A stretch of DNA of 35,624 nt from Candidatus Hermodarchaeota archaeon (GTDB lineage: Archaea; Asgardarchaeota; Hermodarchaeia; Hermodarchaeales; Hermodarchaeaceae), in the NCBI GenBank assembly GCA_016840065.1, contig JAEOTB010000091.1:82609-118232 (forward strand), given 5' to 3'. Below, piece by piece: positions 17,073 to 24,430 of the stretch (positions within the stretch are counted from its first letter, which is position 1; every line of letters starts with the position of its first letter). The notes under the pieces were generated by a model. It saw only the letters and a list, made by a program, of their open reading frames with translations, searched no databases and was not told the DNA's origin. The position numbers were made by a program, and so were the translations under genes.

Positions 17073-17095
17073 CTTTACATTTGTAAAGGTTTAAA
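17073..17095 (-). promoter_or_regulatory. hdrC operon promoter with operator-like palindrome
   Basis: On the minus strand a TTTAAA box (17090-17095) lies about 55 nt upstream of the hdrC start. Immediately downstream is a perfect inverted repeat with 7-bp arms, CTTTACA and TGTAAAG, separated by 2 bp (17073-17088). A TATA box there would start transcription near 17066, placing the palindrome between TATA and start site, where a bound repressor would block polymerase. Regulation is inferred from position only. Confidence 0.5.
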
Positions 17096-17222
17096 GGTTT
17101 TCCATCTCCTAAGTGGCAGGAGACAAGATTAGGTTCTTGTTGGCGGTTCAGAACCTAGCAGCATTGGGTTTTATATTGATGAAGAGAGGTATCAGATACT
17201 ATTGTTCCATTACCTCACGGAG

Positions 17223-17933
17223 ATGACTAGATTGCCATATCCCGTATACGATCCTGTAGAAACAATAATCATTGGCGGATGGTTCGTAATAGTTGGGTAT
17301 TTTCTCATCCTCTTCTTGTACTTTGTAGTGTTCAGATATCAAGAGAACCGGAACCTGTTTCACCTGGGGCTTGGAGTGTTTTTCCTGCTGCTTGGTGTTG
17401 CACGTGCATTCTTCATGGTCTATGATTTCTATAGCGCTCCAACCTCCCTGTGGAAACCCATATGGTGGAAAATTGGCACCTGTATTTCTTGGGCTGCCAT
17501 TTTTGCAATAATCCTGAGCCTAGCATACGTCATTATCGAGGATAAACTATGGCTACAGGTGGTAGTCGCACTCCCACCATTAATCGTGTCAATATTGGTT
17601 GCTGTCCTGCCTCCAGTACTAATCTATCCCTTTGACGGTCAGCCATTACCTCTTGCATACATGATTTTCAACTTTGTACTTCTCCCCATCTACGTTATTG
17701 TGCTGCCTCTCTTGTTCTTCGACATTGGTCGGAGGCTATCAGGACCATTACGTAGAAGCAATTTTCTGATTGGCGCGGGATTCCTGATGTATTATCTAGG
17801 ACGTGTCCTCCAGTCAGGAACGGTGGTAGCAATCCTTAACACATACGTGCTTGGTCTTGGCATTACTATAGCTCCACTATTCGTATTCTTCGCACTGATA
17901 CTCATCGCACTTGGCGTCTTATCGGAGAAATAA
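17223..17933 (+). CDS. Multi-pass membrane protein, unknown family
   Basis: The protein is very hydrophobic, with about seven predicted membrane segments, for example IIIGGWFVIVGYFLILFLYF, FHLGLGVFFLLLGVARAFF, ISWAAIFAIILSLAYVII and VVVALPPLIVSILVAVLPPV. Short charged loops such as RYQENRN and DIGRRLSGPLRRSN separate them. I do not recognise a transporter or enzyme motif. A TTTTATATTG element at about 17169-17178 predicts transcription starting near 17200, so translation would begin close to the mRNA end. I chose ATG 17223; a TTG at 17202 is in frame and also possible. It is divergent from the hdr operon. Confidence 0.8.
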   Translation: MTRLPYPVYDPVETIIIGGWFVIVGYFLILFLYFVVFRYQENRNLFHLGLGVFFLLLGVARAFFMVYDFYSAPTSLWKPIWWKIGTCISWAAIFAIILSLAYVIIEDKLWLQVVVALPPLIVSILVAVLPPVLIYPFDGQPLPLAYMIFNFVLLPIYVIVLPLLFFDIGRRLSGPLRRSNFLIGAGFLMYYLGRVLQSGTVVAILNTYVLGLGITIAPLFVFFALILIALGVLSEK

Positions 17934-17974
17934 CAATAGCTAGCTTGTATGGAAAGATTGGTTCCAGAAGAACG

Positions 17975-18574
17975 TTAATTGTACTCGATAAGACCGAGTT
18001 TGTTTAGTTTGTGGAGGATTGCTTCTACGTCGTGCTGGAGCATCTCTACAATCAGGGCAATCTGTTCTGGGGTTTGATTTCCATTGCACTGGTATGCTAT
18101 ACGATACTCCACTTCGGTAATCTGACCAATCTTAACCATAAGCCGGGGCAGCTTACGTTTCAATCGAGGAGTTGGAATCGCTGTTTCGCCAATACACCCG
18201 TTCTTCAGTAGTTGATTGAGTTCAGCAACAAAAGAGAAGAACACAAGCTTGCCATCCCAGTCTCTAAGAACCGCTTTGAATTGCTTCGTGAAGTTTTCAA
18301 TAATCTTCTCGAGTGCGTTTAGAACTTGTAGACGATTATCTGTTTTATCGACGACAGCGGCTACTGACGCATACTCACCAGCAGCGAATGTGATGAAAAA
18401 GTCGCCCATTTCTATCACTCGCACTTCGCCTTTCCCGCCTGAAAGCATTTTTGCGAATTCACGGATGGCGCTGAAGAAACCTGAGACCAGTAGGGGATCT
18501 AGTTCGAGTTCGCCAAACCTATGTTCGAGGAGACATAAACCGCCAGGATGCATCACATAAACTACGTGTATCAA
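17975..18574 (-). CDS. Longin/roadblock-like domain protein with C-terminal winged helix
   Basis: Residues 1-110 have the pattern of longin-like proteins seen in Asgard archaea: an opening strand IHVVYVMHPGGLCLLEHRFG, a helix around SGFFSAIREFAKML, then EVRVIEMGDFFITFAAGE and a helix NALEKIIENFTKQF. The C-terminal 75 residues look like a winged helix (VEYRIAYQCNGNQTPEQIAL and HKLNKLGLIEY). Such proteins are often linked to small GTPases, but no GTPase gene is nearby, so the role is open. I chose TTG 18574, with GAGG about 8 nt upstream; a TTG at 18580 is the alternative. Confidence 0.7.
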   Translation of the reverse strand: MIHVVYVMHPGGLCLLEHRFGELELDPLLVSGFFSAIREFAKMLSGGKGEVRVIEMGDFFITFAAGEYASVAAVVDKTDNRLQVLNALEKIIENFTKQFKAVLRDWDGKLVFFSFVAELNQLLKNGCIGETAIPTPRLKRKLPRLMVKIGQITEVEYRIAYQCNGNQTPEQIALIVEMLQHDVEAILHKLNKLGLIEYN

Positions 18575-18658
18575 AACCAACGCCTCGAAGCCTGATTTTA
18601 CTACAGAGGAATAGTGAAATCGCTGTCAAAAAGGTAACTATTCTTTGGAATTATGGAG

Positions 18659-18854
18659 TGGTGCGGGGGGAGGGATGTTCGGAACCCACCAAGCGGGCTC
18701 TTTCGAACCCTCGAACCGCTTCCGGACAGGATTTCTCCTTGGGCAAGAGATCTTGAGTGTCACCATCGACCAGAAAACTGGGCGATTCCTGCGCCTTTAA
18801 CCAGGCTTGGCTAAAGGGTCTAGCGAGCCAAAGTGACGCACTAGAAACCCCCGC
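18659..18854 (-). tRNA. tRNA-Leu(CAA) interrupted by four small introns
   Basis: Reading the minus strand, exon pieces form a complete type II tRNA: acceptor GCGGGGG (18848-18854) with CCCCCGC (18663-18669), D-arm 18793-18811, anticodon loop CTCAAGA (18751-18757) between CAGGA and TCCTG, variable arm 18713-18726 with a CCG/CGG stem, and T-arm GAGGG-TTCGAA-T-CCCTC, then A and an encoded CCA. Four insertions interrupt it: about 34 nt before the D-arm (18812-18846), 29 nt at 18758-18786, 19 nt at 18732-18750, and 26 nt inside the T-loop (18676-18701). Each can fold an internal hairpin, as bulge-helix-bulge introns do. The spliced product is 88 nt with CCA. Boundaries are uncertain by 1-2 nt. Confidence 0.88.
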
Positions 18855-18876
18855 CGCCTTGTTCTTTGGCAGCAGA

Positions 18877-18901
18877 CCCGTAAACGGGCCCCCGCACGGG
18901 G
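18877..18901. other. Two tandem hairpins upstream of tRNA-Leu
   Basis: CCCGTAAACGGG (18877-18888) and CCCCGCACGGGG (18890-18901) are adjacent perfect inverted repeats. They lie between the tRNA-Leu 5' end (18854) and a possible minus-strand TATA element (GTTTTAAG, near 18928-18935). No T-run follows on either strand, so they do not look like terminators. They may belong to the pre-tRNA leader or to a separate small RNA. The rest of 18855-19049 shows only the gcvH promoter region. Confidence 0.4.
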
Positions 18902-19049
18902 ACGAATGAGAAAGAGAAATGTGTTGCTTAAAACTGCTTCGGGTAAGAAAAAAGGCTCATTGATTTGAGGAAGCGGCTGCGCCAACTAAACATCTTTATA
19001 GATGAAAGCTAAAATCACGAAACATATCTTTTAAGCGGAGATGTACTAA

Positions 19050-19433
19050 TTGACCAAAATCCCATCTGACCTTCGCTATACCAAGGAGCACGAATGGATA
19101 CGTCCAGAGGACGGAACCGTCCGTGTAGGTATCACTGATTTTGCGCAAGAACAACTGCATGAAATCGTAATGGTTGAACTTCCATCTGTTGGCACAAAAG
19201 TCAAAGTAGACGAGAAATTCGGTACTGTGGACTCGGTTAAAGCCACATCTGATCTCTTTGCCCCAATTGCCGGTGAAATCGTCGCCGCCAACGAGGCACT
19301 TGAAGAAGCACCCGAGCTGGTCAACAACGATCCCTACGGTGAAGGCTGGATGATAGTCATCAAGCCAGCAGATCCTAAAGCCGTTGACAATCTACTCACA
19401 CCTGAGGCTTACGAGAAAATCGCCAAAGAATAA
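19050..19433 (+). CDS. gcvH: Glycine cleavage system H protein (lipoyl carrier)
   Basis: This small protein carries the lipoyl arm that shuttles aminomethyl groups in glycine cleavage. RYTKEHEWIRPEDG at the N-terminus and VGITDFAQEQL are typical. The lipoylated lysine is K64 in GTVDSVKATSDLF. The DPYGEGWMIVIKP segment closes the fold. Length (127 residues) is standard. The start is a TTG at 19050 with GGAGAT about 8 nt upstream. No other glycine-cleavage (P, T, L) gene is in the window, so it stands alone and could also serve in lipoate transfer. Confidence 0.95.
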   Translation: MTKIPSDLRYTKEHEWIRPEDGTVRVGITDFAQEQLHEIVMVELPSVGTKVKVDEKFGTVDSVKATSDLFAPIAGEIVAANEALEEAPELVNNDPYGEGWMIVIKPADPKAVDNLLTPEAYEKIAKE

Positions 19434-19536
19434 ACACCCAGCTGAAGGTTCTTGATTCAAGGAACCAGCTAACCACCACTATCCACTATCGACAGAGCGC
19501 TAGCGACGTTAACGAGTTTATATCCTCAATTCTGAA

Positions 19537-19809
19537 GTGTACTTGTGGGTATCTTTGGTGATTTACATACAAGATTTTCCCTTTGACGCATTGTTCACTC
19601 AAATCGAGGTCTACCTAAGAAGCGGCTGGAACATCATTATTACCGTAGGTAGCTTCGCCTCTGCAATACTGATCGCCCTAGGGCTCATCTACTGGTTCAG
19701 CGGATTCGAAGAGCACAAGGGCCGCAAGATGGTAATAGGAGGCGTCATACTCTTCATAGCAATGCAATGGCTCGCTTTTAATCCACCCTGGCAACTCTTC
19801 CAACTCTAA
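19537..19809 (+). CDS. Small two-helix membrane protein
   Basis: This 90-residue protein has two strongly hydrophobic segments (IIITVGSFASAILIALGLIY and MVIGGVILFIAMQWLAF) joined by a charged loop GFEEHKGRK. The layout resembles VirB2/TrbC pilin-like proteins, but without a secretion operon nearby this is only a resemblance. The GTG start at 19537 is in frame, and a later GTG/TTG near 19552 is possible. It is on its own, and the function is unknown. Confidence 0.6.
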   Translation: MYLWVSLVIYIQDFPFDALFTQIEVYLRSGWNIIITVGSFASAILIALGLIYWFSGFEEHKGRKMVIGGVILFIAMQWLAFNPPWQLFQL

Positions 19810-19902
19810 TTTCCTGCTCGAAGAGATTCCTTGAGGGAAAACACGGCTTCCAAGAATTTTACGCCAAATGCCAGAGCTAGTCGACGAGGAATGAGAAGAT
19901 TA

Positions 19903-20205
19903 TCACGAGCCCACTATAGTCTCGATTCGCGCCTCCGTCTCCAAGCAGAGGTTGACCAAATCCTCAAAGGCTAACTTCTCATAGCCTGCACACTCTTTCA
20001 TTCTCAACCGAGCAGCGATAGCTGTATTTCGCAGAGATTCTCGAAGCGCATCATCAACCCCCATCCCCAAAGTCATCAATTGAAGAGCCTGCTCGACCAC
20101 TGATAAAGCAAGACGTCGTGCTTTTCCACGCGAATGCTCCACCAACCGACAAAGAAAAGCCCGGATAACCATGCCAGGATCATCCATTTCTGAATAACGC
20201 TTCAT
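19903..20205 (-). CDS. Hypothetical helical protein
   Basis: About 100 residues, almost entirely amphipathic helix, for example VIRAFLCRLVEHSRGKARRL and DLVNLCLETEARIETIV. No recognised motif. Start ATG 20205 is chosen; a GTG at 20211 would add two residues. No clear SD is seen. It is convergent with the gene at 19537 and divergent from the DinB-like gene. A real gene is likely because the frame fills the intergenic space and the composition is protein-like. Confidence 0.55.
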   Translation of the reverse strand: MKRYSEMDDPGMVIRAFLCRLVEHSRGKARRLALSVVEQALQLMTLGMGVDDALRESLRNTAIAARLRMKECAGYEKLAFEDLVNLCLETEARIETIVGS

Positions 20206-20292
20206 AAACACACATCAATAACGCCATAGAAAAACCGCACAATAGCCGCAGCAAGTATTGTAACACAAGGCTTATGGTACGGAGACCTGTCG

Positions 20293-20832
20293 ATGCTATC
20301 AGTGAATTTCATGTCCCGTATTGTCACTATCAAAGAATTCTGCAACATCGCCATCGATTACTGGTTATTGGTTGCTGACAAAGCCATCCTGAAGATTCCC
20401 ACCGGCAAACTTGGTTTCAAACCCACTGAAGAATCCCGTACTGTTGCTGAACTCGCCACTCACATGTACCGCGCCGCCTACATGCTTACCCGCGTAGTGG
20501 CAATCGGTGTTTTTCGTGAACGGGACTTCCAAGACCTACCGTTCAACCCCACACAAGCTCAGACCCCACAAGCCATCGTCGACTACGGCTGCAAAGTCAA
20601 ACAATACATGCGCGACACCCTCCCCAACATTACAGAAGCAGACCTAAACAAAACTGTCTGGTACCGCGACTTCACAAGCCACGGAATCAGCGACTGGAGC
20701 CGAACCGGCTGGGAATCACTTAAGACACTACTCGAAGAAATACTCCACCACAGAGGGCAACTCTTCACCTACCTGCGACTAATGGGAACCACACCACCAA
20801 ACCTATACGACCACACCCCCCACACCAGCTAG
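20293..20832 (+). CDS. DinB-superfamily metal-dependent protein
   Basis: This is a four-helix-bundle protein of the DinB (not polymerase) superfamily, whose members bind a divalent metal through three histidines and include thiol-dependent transferases. Candidate ligands are in ELATHMYRAAY (about residue 58) and LEEILHHRGQLFTYLRLMG (near residue 150), and the final RLMGTTPPNLYD is typical. The ATG at 20293 has GGAG about 8 nt upstream. Substrate is unknown. The TAG stop falls at the first bases of a sequence repeated in the distant LAGLIDADG gene (see the repeat at 20829), so the 3' end may have been altered by that insertion. Confidence 0.75.
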   Translation: MLSVNFMSRIVTIKEFCNIAIDYWLLVADKAILKIPTGKLGFKPTEESRTVAELATHMYRAAYMLTRVVAIGVFRERDFQDLPFNPTQAQTPQAIVDYGCKVKQYMRDTLPNITEADLNKTVWYRDFTSHGISDWSRTGWESLKTLLEEILHHRGQLFTYLRLMGTTPPNLYDHTPHTS

Positions 20833-20866
20833 AAAAACCACAGGACAACCAGACACCCCACAAATG
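20829..20866 (+). repeat. Short third copy of the LAGLIDADG-gene tail repeat
   Basis: This segment, starting at the DinB-like stop codon, matches the repeat at about 34954-34991 with roughly 36 of 40 aligned positions, allowing one gap on each side. It includes the exact 15-mer ACAGGACAACCAGAC and then CACAAATG. It also shares AAAAACCACAGGACA exactly with the 21.45-kb copy. The local sequence is A+C-rich, which raises the chance of accidental matches, but the ordered shared blocks argue for common origin. Confidence 0.6.
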
Positions 20867-20916
20867 AGACTCATGTCTCTGATAACTTCCCTTAGATATT
20901 CTACACTGATCCTCCT

Positions 20917-21366
20917 CTATCTGCTTACGCTGTGTTTGTCGCACACCCAGTTACCTGCCCTACGATGGGATGCTGGACGCCCACACACATAGCAAGTAGT
21001 GCGGTGCTTCGTAAGGGTAGGAATGAGACCAACATGAACAGTATCCAAGTGCCGATAAGTATCCTTGCCGAGGCGATATAAGGCAAAAGCAAACACAATC
21101 CCCCAACCACCGAAGAACACACTAGGCAATAGCACCAAACCAAACAAAGGCGACAAAGAAAAGCTCACAAAAACAGGAATAATGATCAACAACAAATTCA
21201 CAAAAGAAAACACCACATTCAATAGAAGGAATAGTAGAATACCCTTGGAGCGCTGAACCCGCTTCAGAGTTTGAGCACGGGGCCGTTCCTCTAGTGTTTG
21301 TAGCCTCTTTTCCACATTCAAGCGCCACTCCTCATCACCCAACGACTCCTGATCAACTTCAGTCAA
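20917..21366 (-). CDS. Membrane protein with coiled coil and zinc-ribbon-like tail
   Basis: The 149-residue product starts with a charged helical region (EEWRLNVEKRLQTLEERPR), has two membrane segments (ILLFLLLNVVFSFVNLLLII and PLFGLVLLPSVFFGGWGIVF), and ends with a cytosolic CxxC...CxxH pattern (CYVCGRPASHRRAGNWVCDKH, split by a basic loop) that could bind zinc. I do not recognise the family. It lies between two copies of the A+C-rich repeat (20829 and 21452). Confidence 0.65.
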   Translation of the reverse strand: MTEVDQESLGDEEWRLNVEKRLQTLEERPRAQTLKRVQRSKGILLFLLLNVVFSFVNLLLIIIPVFVSFSLSPLFGLVLLPSVFFGGWGIVFAFALYRLGKDTYRHLDTVHVGLIPTLTKHRTTCYVCGRPASHRRAGNWVCDKHSVSR

Positions 21367-21407
21367 CCATCAAACCTCCACATTAACAATGCCCCCCCCT
21401 ACTTAAT

Positions 21408-21614
21408 ATGAATTACGAAACCCAGAAAGAACCCCACAAACCAACCCGACCCCACGAAACAGGAAGAGTCTCAGCAATCTGGCCAGCAAAAACCACAGGA
21501 CAGGAAGACGCCCACAAATGGACAATACTCACACCACCCACCACAGGACCAAAACGCGCCGCAACCCAAGAATGGCTACAAACACGAAAAAACACACAAC
21601 AACAATGCCCTTGA
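21408..21614 (+). pseudogene. Truncated remnant of the LAGLIDADG-protein C-terminus
   Basis: A 68-codon frame here encodes HETGRVSAIWPAKTTGQ and DAHKWTILTPPTTGPKRA, nearly the same as the C-terminal end of the 793-residue protein at 32731-35112. The upstream 740 residues are absent, and the frame ends a few codons after the shared region. I read it as a broken copy left by duplication or recombination, not a working gene. A short standalone protein is possible but unsupported by an SD. Confidence 0.75.
21452..21603 (+). repeat. Direct repeat, left copy (152 bp)
   Basis: This copy aligns without gaps to 34923-35074, with about 90% identity by eye over 152 bp in the same orientation. Together the copies bracket 13.3 kb holding the Argonaute cluster, the HerA-like ATPase gene and most of the LAGLIDADG gene. 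Homologous recombination between them would delete or excise that segment, leaving one chimeric copy. Whether it arose from element insertion or tandem gene duplication is not decided by the sequence. Confidence 0.8.
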
Positions 21615-21798
21615 AATCAGGCATAGCGATTTTAAATTCATATAATTTTAAGTATCTTCTCTAAGACCTGCAATTTCCCCCCCACATTGAATATGGTGCA
21701 AATGCGTTCTCCTATGTAATTGAACACCGATCAAGAAATCATACCAAAGCTCTTTCACTATTTCGTTTTTGATAACCGAAAGGGGATTTAACTCAACA

Positions 21799-23925
21799 TT
21801 ACAGGGTGAATCTCGGAATCGGAGGCATATCAGCGACTAATTCTTTCGTCACGGTTTTGTTTTTCAGTTCTACGGCAATCGAAAATAATTCACGGCAATA
21901 TCTGATTACGTTTCTTGTGTTTCTCTCTGAGCGCTCATATATCACTTCTATTGCACCAGGTGTAAAACGGGGAACCTCAACATTCCAAGTTTCCATTCGG
22001 TAAGATATGAGCTTCTGTATATCCTTCAAGCTCAAAGGTTTCGGTTTGTATACAAAGTCGTTGAAATTCGCAATCCCGATATAATTTCTCACTGTTGGAT
22101 GCACCTTCGATCTATATGAAATTACAACACCAACTGATGTTAACAACTCCGTCTGAAGGACTTCACGTAATTGGCTAATACTTATCGGTGAAGTTATCCC
22201 AAAATCTGAAGGCGTACCAAACAGTCTGTCAGGAAGTGAATTTTCGAATTCATCAATGATGACTACAATCCCTTTGTAACCAGCTTCCTCTGCTAAACTT
22301 TCCAGCTTACCTAAAATCAAAACAGCATCGCCAGGCGTAAGATTTGGTTCTATGGTTATTTCTTCAATATCTTCCTTCCAATCATCAGGAAAGTTCTTCT
22401 TTTCTAATAGTTTTGAAACTAGATTGGGTAGGAGATCAGCGCCAAGGGGACATTCAATATAGATTGGTAAAAGATTCATCTCTCTTGCGGCTGGTATAAG
22501 TAGATACTTCAGAAGATGGGTTTTGCCTATACCCTCTTGTCCAACTAAGAATCTGAATTTAAGCACTTCACCCATGAGGATAGAGTTTAAGAATTCTTTG
22601 AATGAATAATCAATATCTTCCTGGTTTATTGTGTAAGGTTCTATCTCGTAAGGAATTGTGAAAATAAAGGGATTAATGGTTTTTACTCTAATAGGTTCAA
22701 GTATTAAATTCCGGCTAGTTGAAATTAATATACGTTCAAGAGAACTCAGTTCGTATTTAATCGCTTTGAACTTGGAAAGGAATAGCTGAAGGTTAGTTAA
22801 TTCCTTCTCAATTGTCGCCGTCATAGGTAGGTAACAACGACGTTCCATCTGTTTTAATATATCATTCAGTTTAACTGTAAGAAGTATGTAAGAATGTTTA
22901 ACTATTTTGATATTTCTTTGTTCTCGCTGCACAATTCGAAGAATAGGTTCTTTGAATTGAAAAAGTGGCGAACGAGGTAATCGCTCACCTTTAAGTGTTC
23001 GAATGCCTGTACGAGCGGTTAATATTCTTGGAATATTTCTAGCGATTACTTGGCAATTGAGATACTCCTCTTCTGTTTGAGTAAGTGTCTCTGTTACCTT
23101 CGCTCTTGTTCTGTCTGCAAGAAATCTTCTGTTACGCAAATCTTTGATTGTGTGTTCAACAATTGCTGAAACATCATCAGTTGTTCTAATGAGTGTGGGC
23201 GATTTACCCTCGATTCCTGAATATCTTGATTGTCTTGGGGCCATCCTAAATCTATCGTGTTCATAATTTTGTAGCGCCTCTGTTAAGAACTCGAAAAACC
23301 GATCGGATTCTTCAAAATCATTATGAACAATAAGAAAATAATCAATACAATTGAGCAAAGAAGCCATTAAATCAAAGATGGGATAGAACTCTATAGCAAG
23401 AATTTCCCTTATTAAACGAGATTTTCTTTGGTCGATAAATCCAACAGCTATACGGTAATCGCCTTCAGCTATGAAATCAAAAACTCTGCTAGGGGTAACA
23501 TTGGGAATTGGAGGAAAACCTATTCGAACATCTATTTCTGGGACGTCTTTTATTTTATATTTGTTTTCTTCAAGTGCCATCTTTACGTTTTCAATTAATC
23601 CTTGAATGTCAAGATCAGGAAAATCTATTGGAGTTGACATGATTTGTGAAAGGAGTTTATCTGCTCTTGATTGAATTACCTTGAGGAATGGCGCAGCTAC
23701 TGTAAATCTCGCGGGTCGCCCACGTGAACGGTAAACTGCACCTTCAGCCTCTAATTGCTTTAGGGTTTGATACACCTTGCTTTTTGATAAATCGGTCTTG
23801 CTAGCGATGTAACTTACGTCAGACCAGCTATGTTTAATTAGACAAGCTAATATTTCAGCTGAAGAAGCATCTAGACCTAGCGCAATTAATGCTTGAGGGT
23901 AAGTGTCAGAGGACAAGGTAGCCAC
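21799..23925 (-). CDS. TrmB-type HTH / AAA+ ATPase fusion protein
   Basis: Residues about 8-80 form a TrmB-like winged helix (SDVSYIASKTDLSKSKVYQ, then LKQLEAEGAVYRSRGRPARF). A long helical middle region of about 350 residues has no known motif. The C-terminal 260 residues are an ORC/Cdc6- or STAND-like ATPase: Walker A GQEGIGKT with K468, Walker B VVIIDEFEN with D558/E559, and a sensor-like ERNTRNVIRYCRE near residue 675. GTG at 23925 starts 7 nt after the 3' CCA of a tRNA-Arg gene, so the mRNA is probably released by tRNA 3' processing. The gene is divergent from the Argonaute operon. It could regulate that operon, or act as a nucleotide-dependent sensor or switch; neither is shown. Confidence 0.85.
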   Translation of the reverse strand: MATLSSDTYPQALIALGLDASSAEILACLIKHSWSDVSYIASKTDLSKSKVYQTLKQLEAEGAVYRSRGRPARFTVAAPFLKVIQSRADKLLSQIMSTPIDFPDLDIQGLIENVKMALEENKYKIKDVPEIDVRIGFPPIPNVTPSRVFDFIAEGDYRIAVGFIDQRKSRLIREILAIEFYPIFDLMASLLNCIDYFLIVHNDFEESDRFFEFLTEALQNYEHDRFRMAPRQSRYSGIEGKSPTLIRTTDDVSAIVEHTIKDLRNRRFLADRTRAKVTETLTQTEEEYLNCQVIARNIPRILTARTGIRTLKGERLPRSPLFQFKEPILRIVQREQRNIKIVKHSYILLTVKLNDILKQMERRCYLPMTATIEKELTNLQLFLSKFKAIKYELSSLERILISTSRNLILEPIRVKTINPFIFTIPYEIEPYTINQEDIDYSFKEFLNSILMGEVLKFRFLVGQEGIGKTHLLKYLLIPAAREMNLLPIYIECPLGADLLPNLVSKLLEKKNFPDDWKEDIEEITIEPNLTPGDAVLILGKLESLAEEAGYKGIVVIIDEFENSLPDRLFGTPSDFGITSPISISQLREVLQTELLTSVGVVISYRSKVHPTVRNYIGIANFNDFVYKPKPLSLKDIQKLISYRMETWNVEVPRFTPGAIEVIYERSERNTRNVIRYCRELFSIAVELKNKTVTKELVADMPPIPRFTL

Positions 23926-23932
23926 CTTGAAG

Positions 23933-24018
23933 TGGCGCCGGGAGCGGGACTTGAACCCACGCGGTGATAAACACCACGGGCTTAGGAGGCCCGCGCTTTG
24001 CCACTAAGCAATCCCGGC
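23933..24018 (-). tRNA. tRNA-Arg(CCU) with enlarged variable region
   Basis: The minus strand folds as a tRNA: acceptor GCCGGGA/TCCCGGC, D-arm GCTT-AGTGGCA-AAGC, anticodon arm CGGGC-CTCCTAA-GCCCG giving CCU, T-arm GTGGG-TTCAAGT-CCCGC, discriminator G and an encoded CCA. The variable region is 16 nt and can form a GGTG/CACC hairpin, unlike the 4-5 nt usual for arginine tRNAs. Either it is a type II-like arm or it contains a very small intron; other tRNA genes here have introns. Arg identity rests on the anticodon only. Its 3' end abuts the HTH-ATPase gene, and it is transcribed from a TATA box at 24044-24051. Confidence 0.82.
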
Positions 24019-24043
24019 GCTATAATGCATTTCTATTTGCTAC

Positions 24044-24051
24044 TTTAAATA
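24044..24051 (-). promoter_or_regulatory. TATA box for tRNA-Arg and the HTH-ATPase gene
   Basis: On the minus strand the octamer TATTTAAA, preceded by an A-rich BRE-like GAAAAG, lies about 27 nt upstream of the tRNA 5' end (24018-24020), the usual archaeal distance. No other TATA-like element is seen between it and the ATPase start, because the tRNA itself is G+C-rich. A single promoter for both genes is the simplest reading. Confidence 0.6.
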
Positions 24052-24121
24052 CTTTTCCACGGTGTAAAAGTATCGGTTCAAATAAAAGCAATGTTGATAA
24101 GTCGAAACAAGAACAGGTTAC

Positions 24122-24179
24122 TGCCACTAAGCAATCCCTTCCGCCTACTCAGCTATTTGAGAGGCGGAGTTATTTTTTA
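24122..24179. repeat. Partial tRNA-Arg duplicate followed by hairpin and T-run
   Basis: The 17-mer TGCCACTAAGCAATCCC (24122-24138) exactly repeats 23999-24015, which is the 5' part of the tRNA-Arg gene. The copies are 123 bp apart and in the same orientation. Directly after it, CCGCCT (24141-24146) and AGGCGG (24162-24167) form a hairpin with additional CTCA/TGAG pairing, followed by TATTTTTTAT. This may be a plus-strand terminator or the remains of a tRNA-like structure. The surrounding stretch from 24052 to 24430 shows no gene that I can support. Confidence 0.5.
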
Positions 24180-24430
24180 TTTGTCTGATTACACGAGCTA
24201 ATCATCTTTTTAATCAGAAGAAGACATCAGGTACTCACTTTCGAATTTAGTACCAGCATATTTTTACCCTGTTTTTCACGCAAGAAAGGAATTCGAAATA
24301 TGATTGCCTTCGAATAATCAGTACAACTACAAATGCCGTGTAAGAAGTATTTAGGGTAGTATAGTCGAAGTCTAGCATTTTTTATATCTTGATATTGCGA
24401 AATGAACAAGGGCTTACGAAAAGGAAGGCT

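Noticed and set aside
19537..19809. VirB2-type pilin of a secretion system
   Set aside because: The two-helix layout fits loosely, but no secretion or pilus genes adjoin it; kept as an unknown membrane protein.
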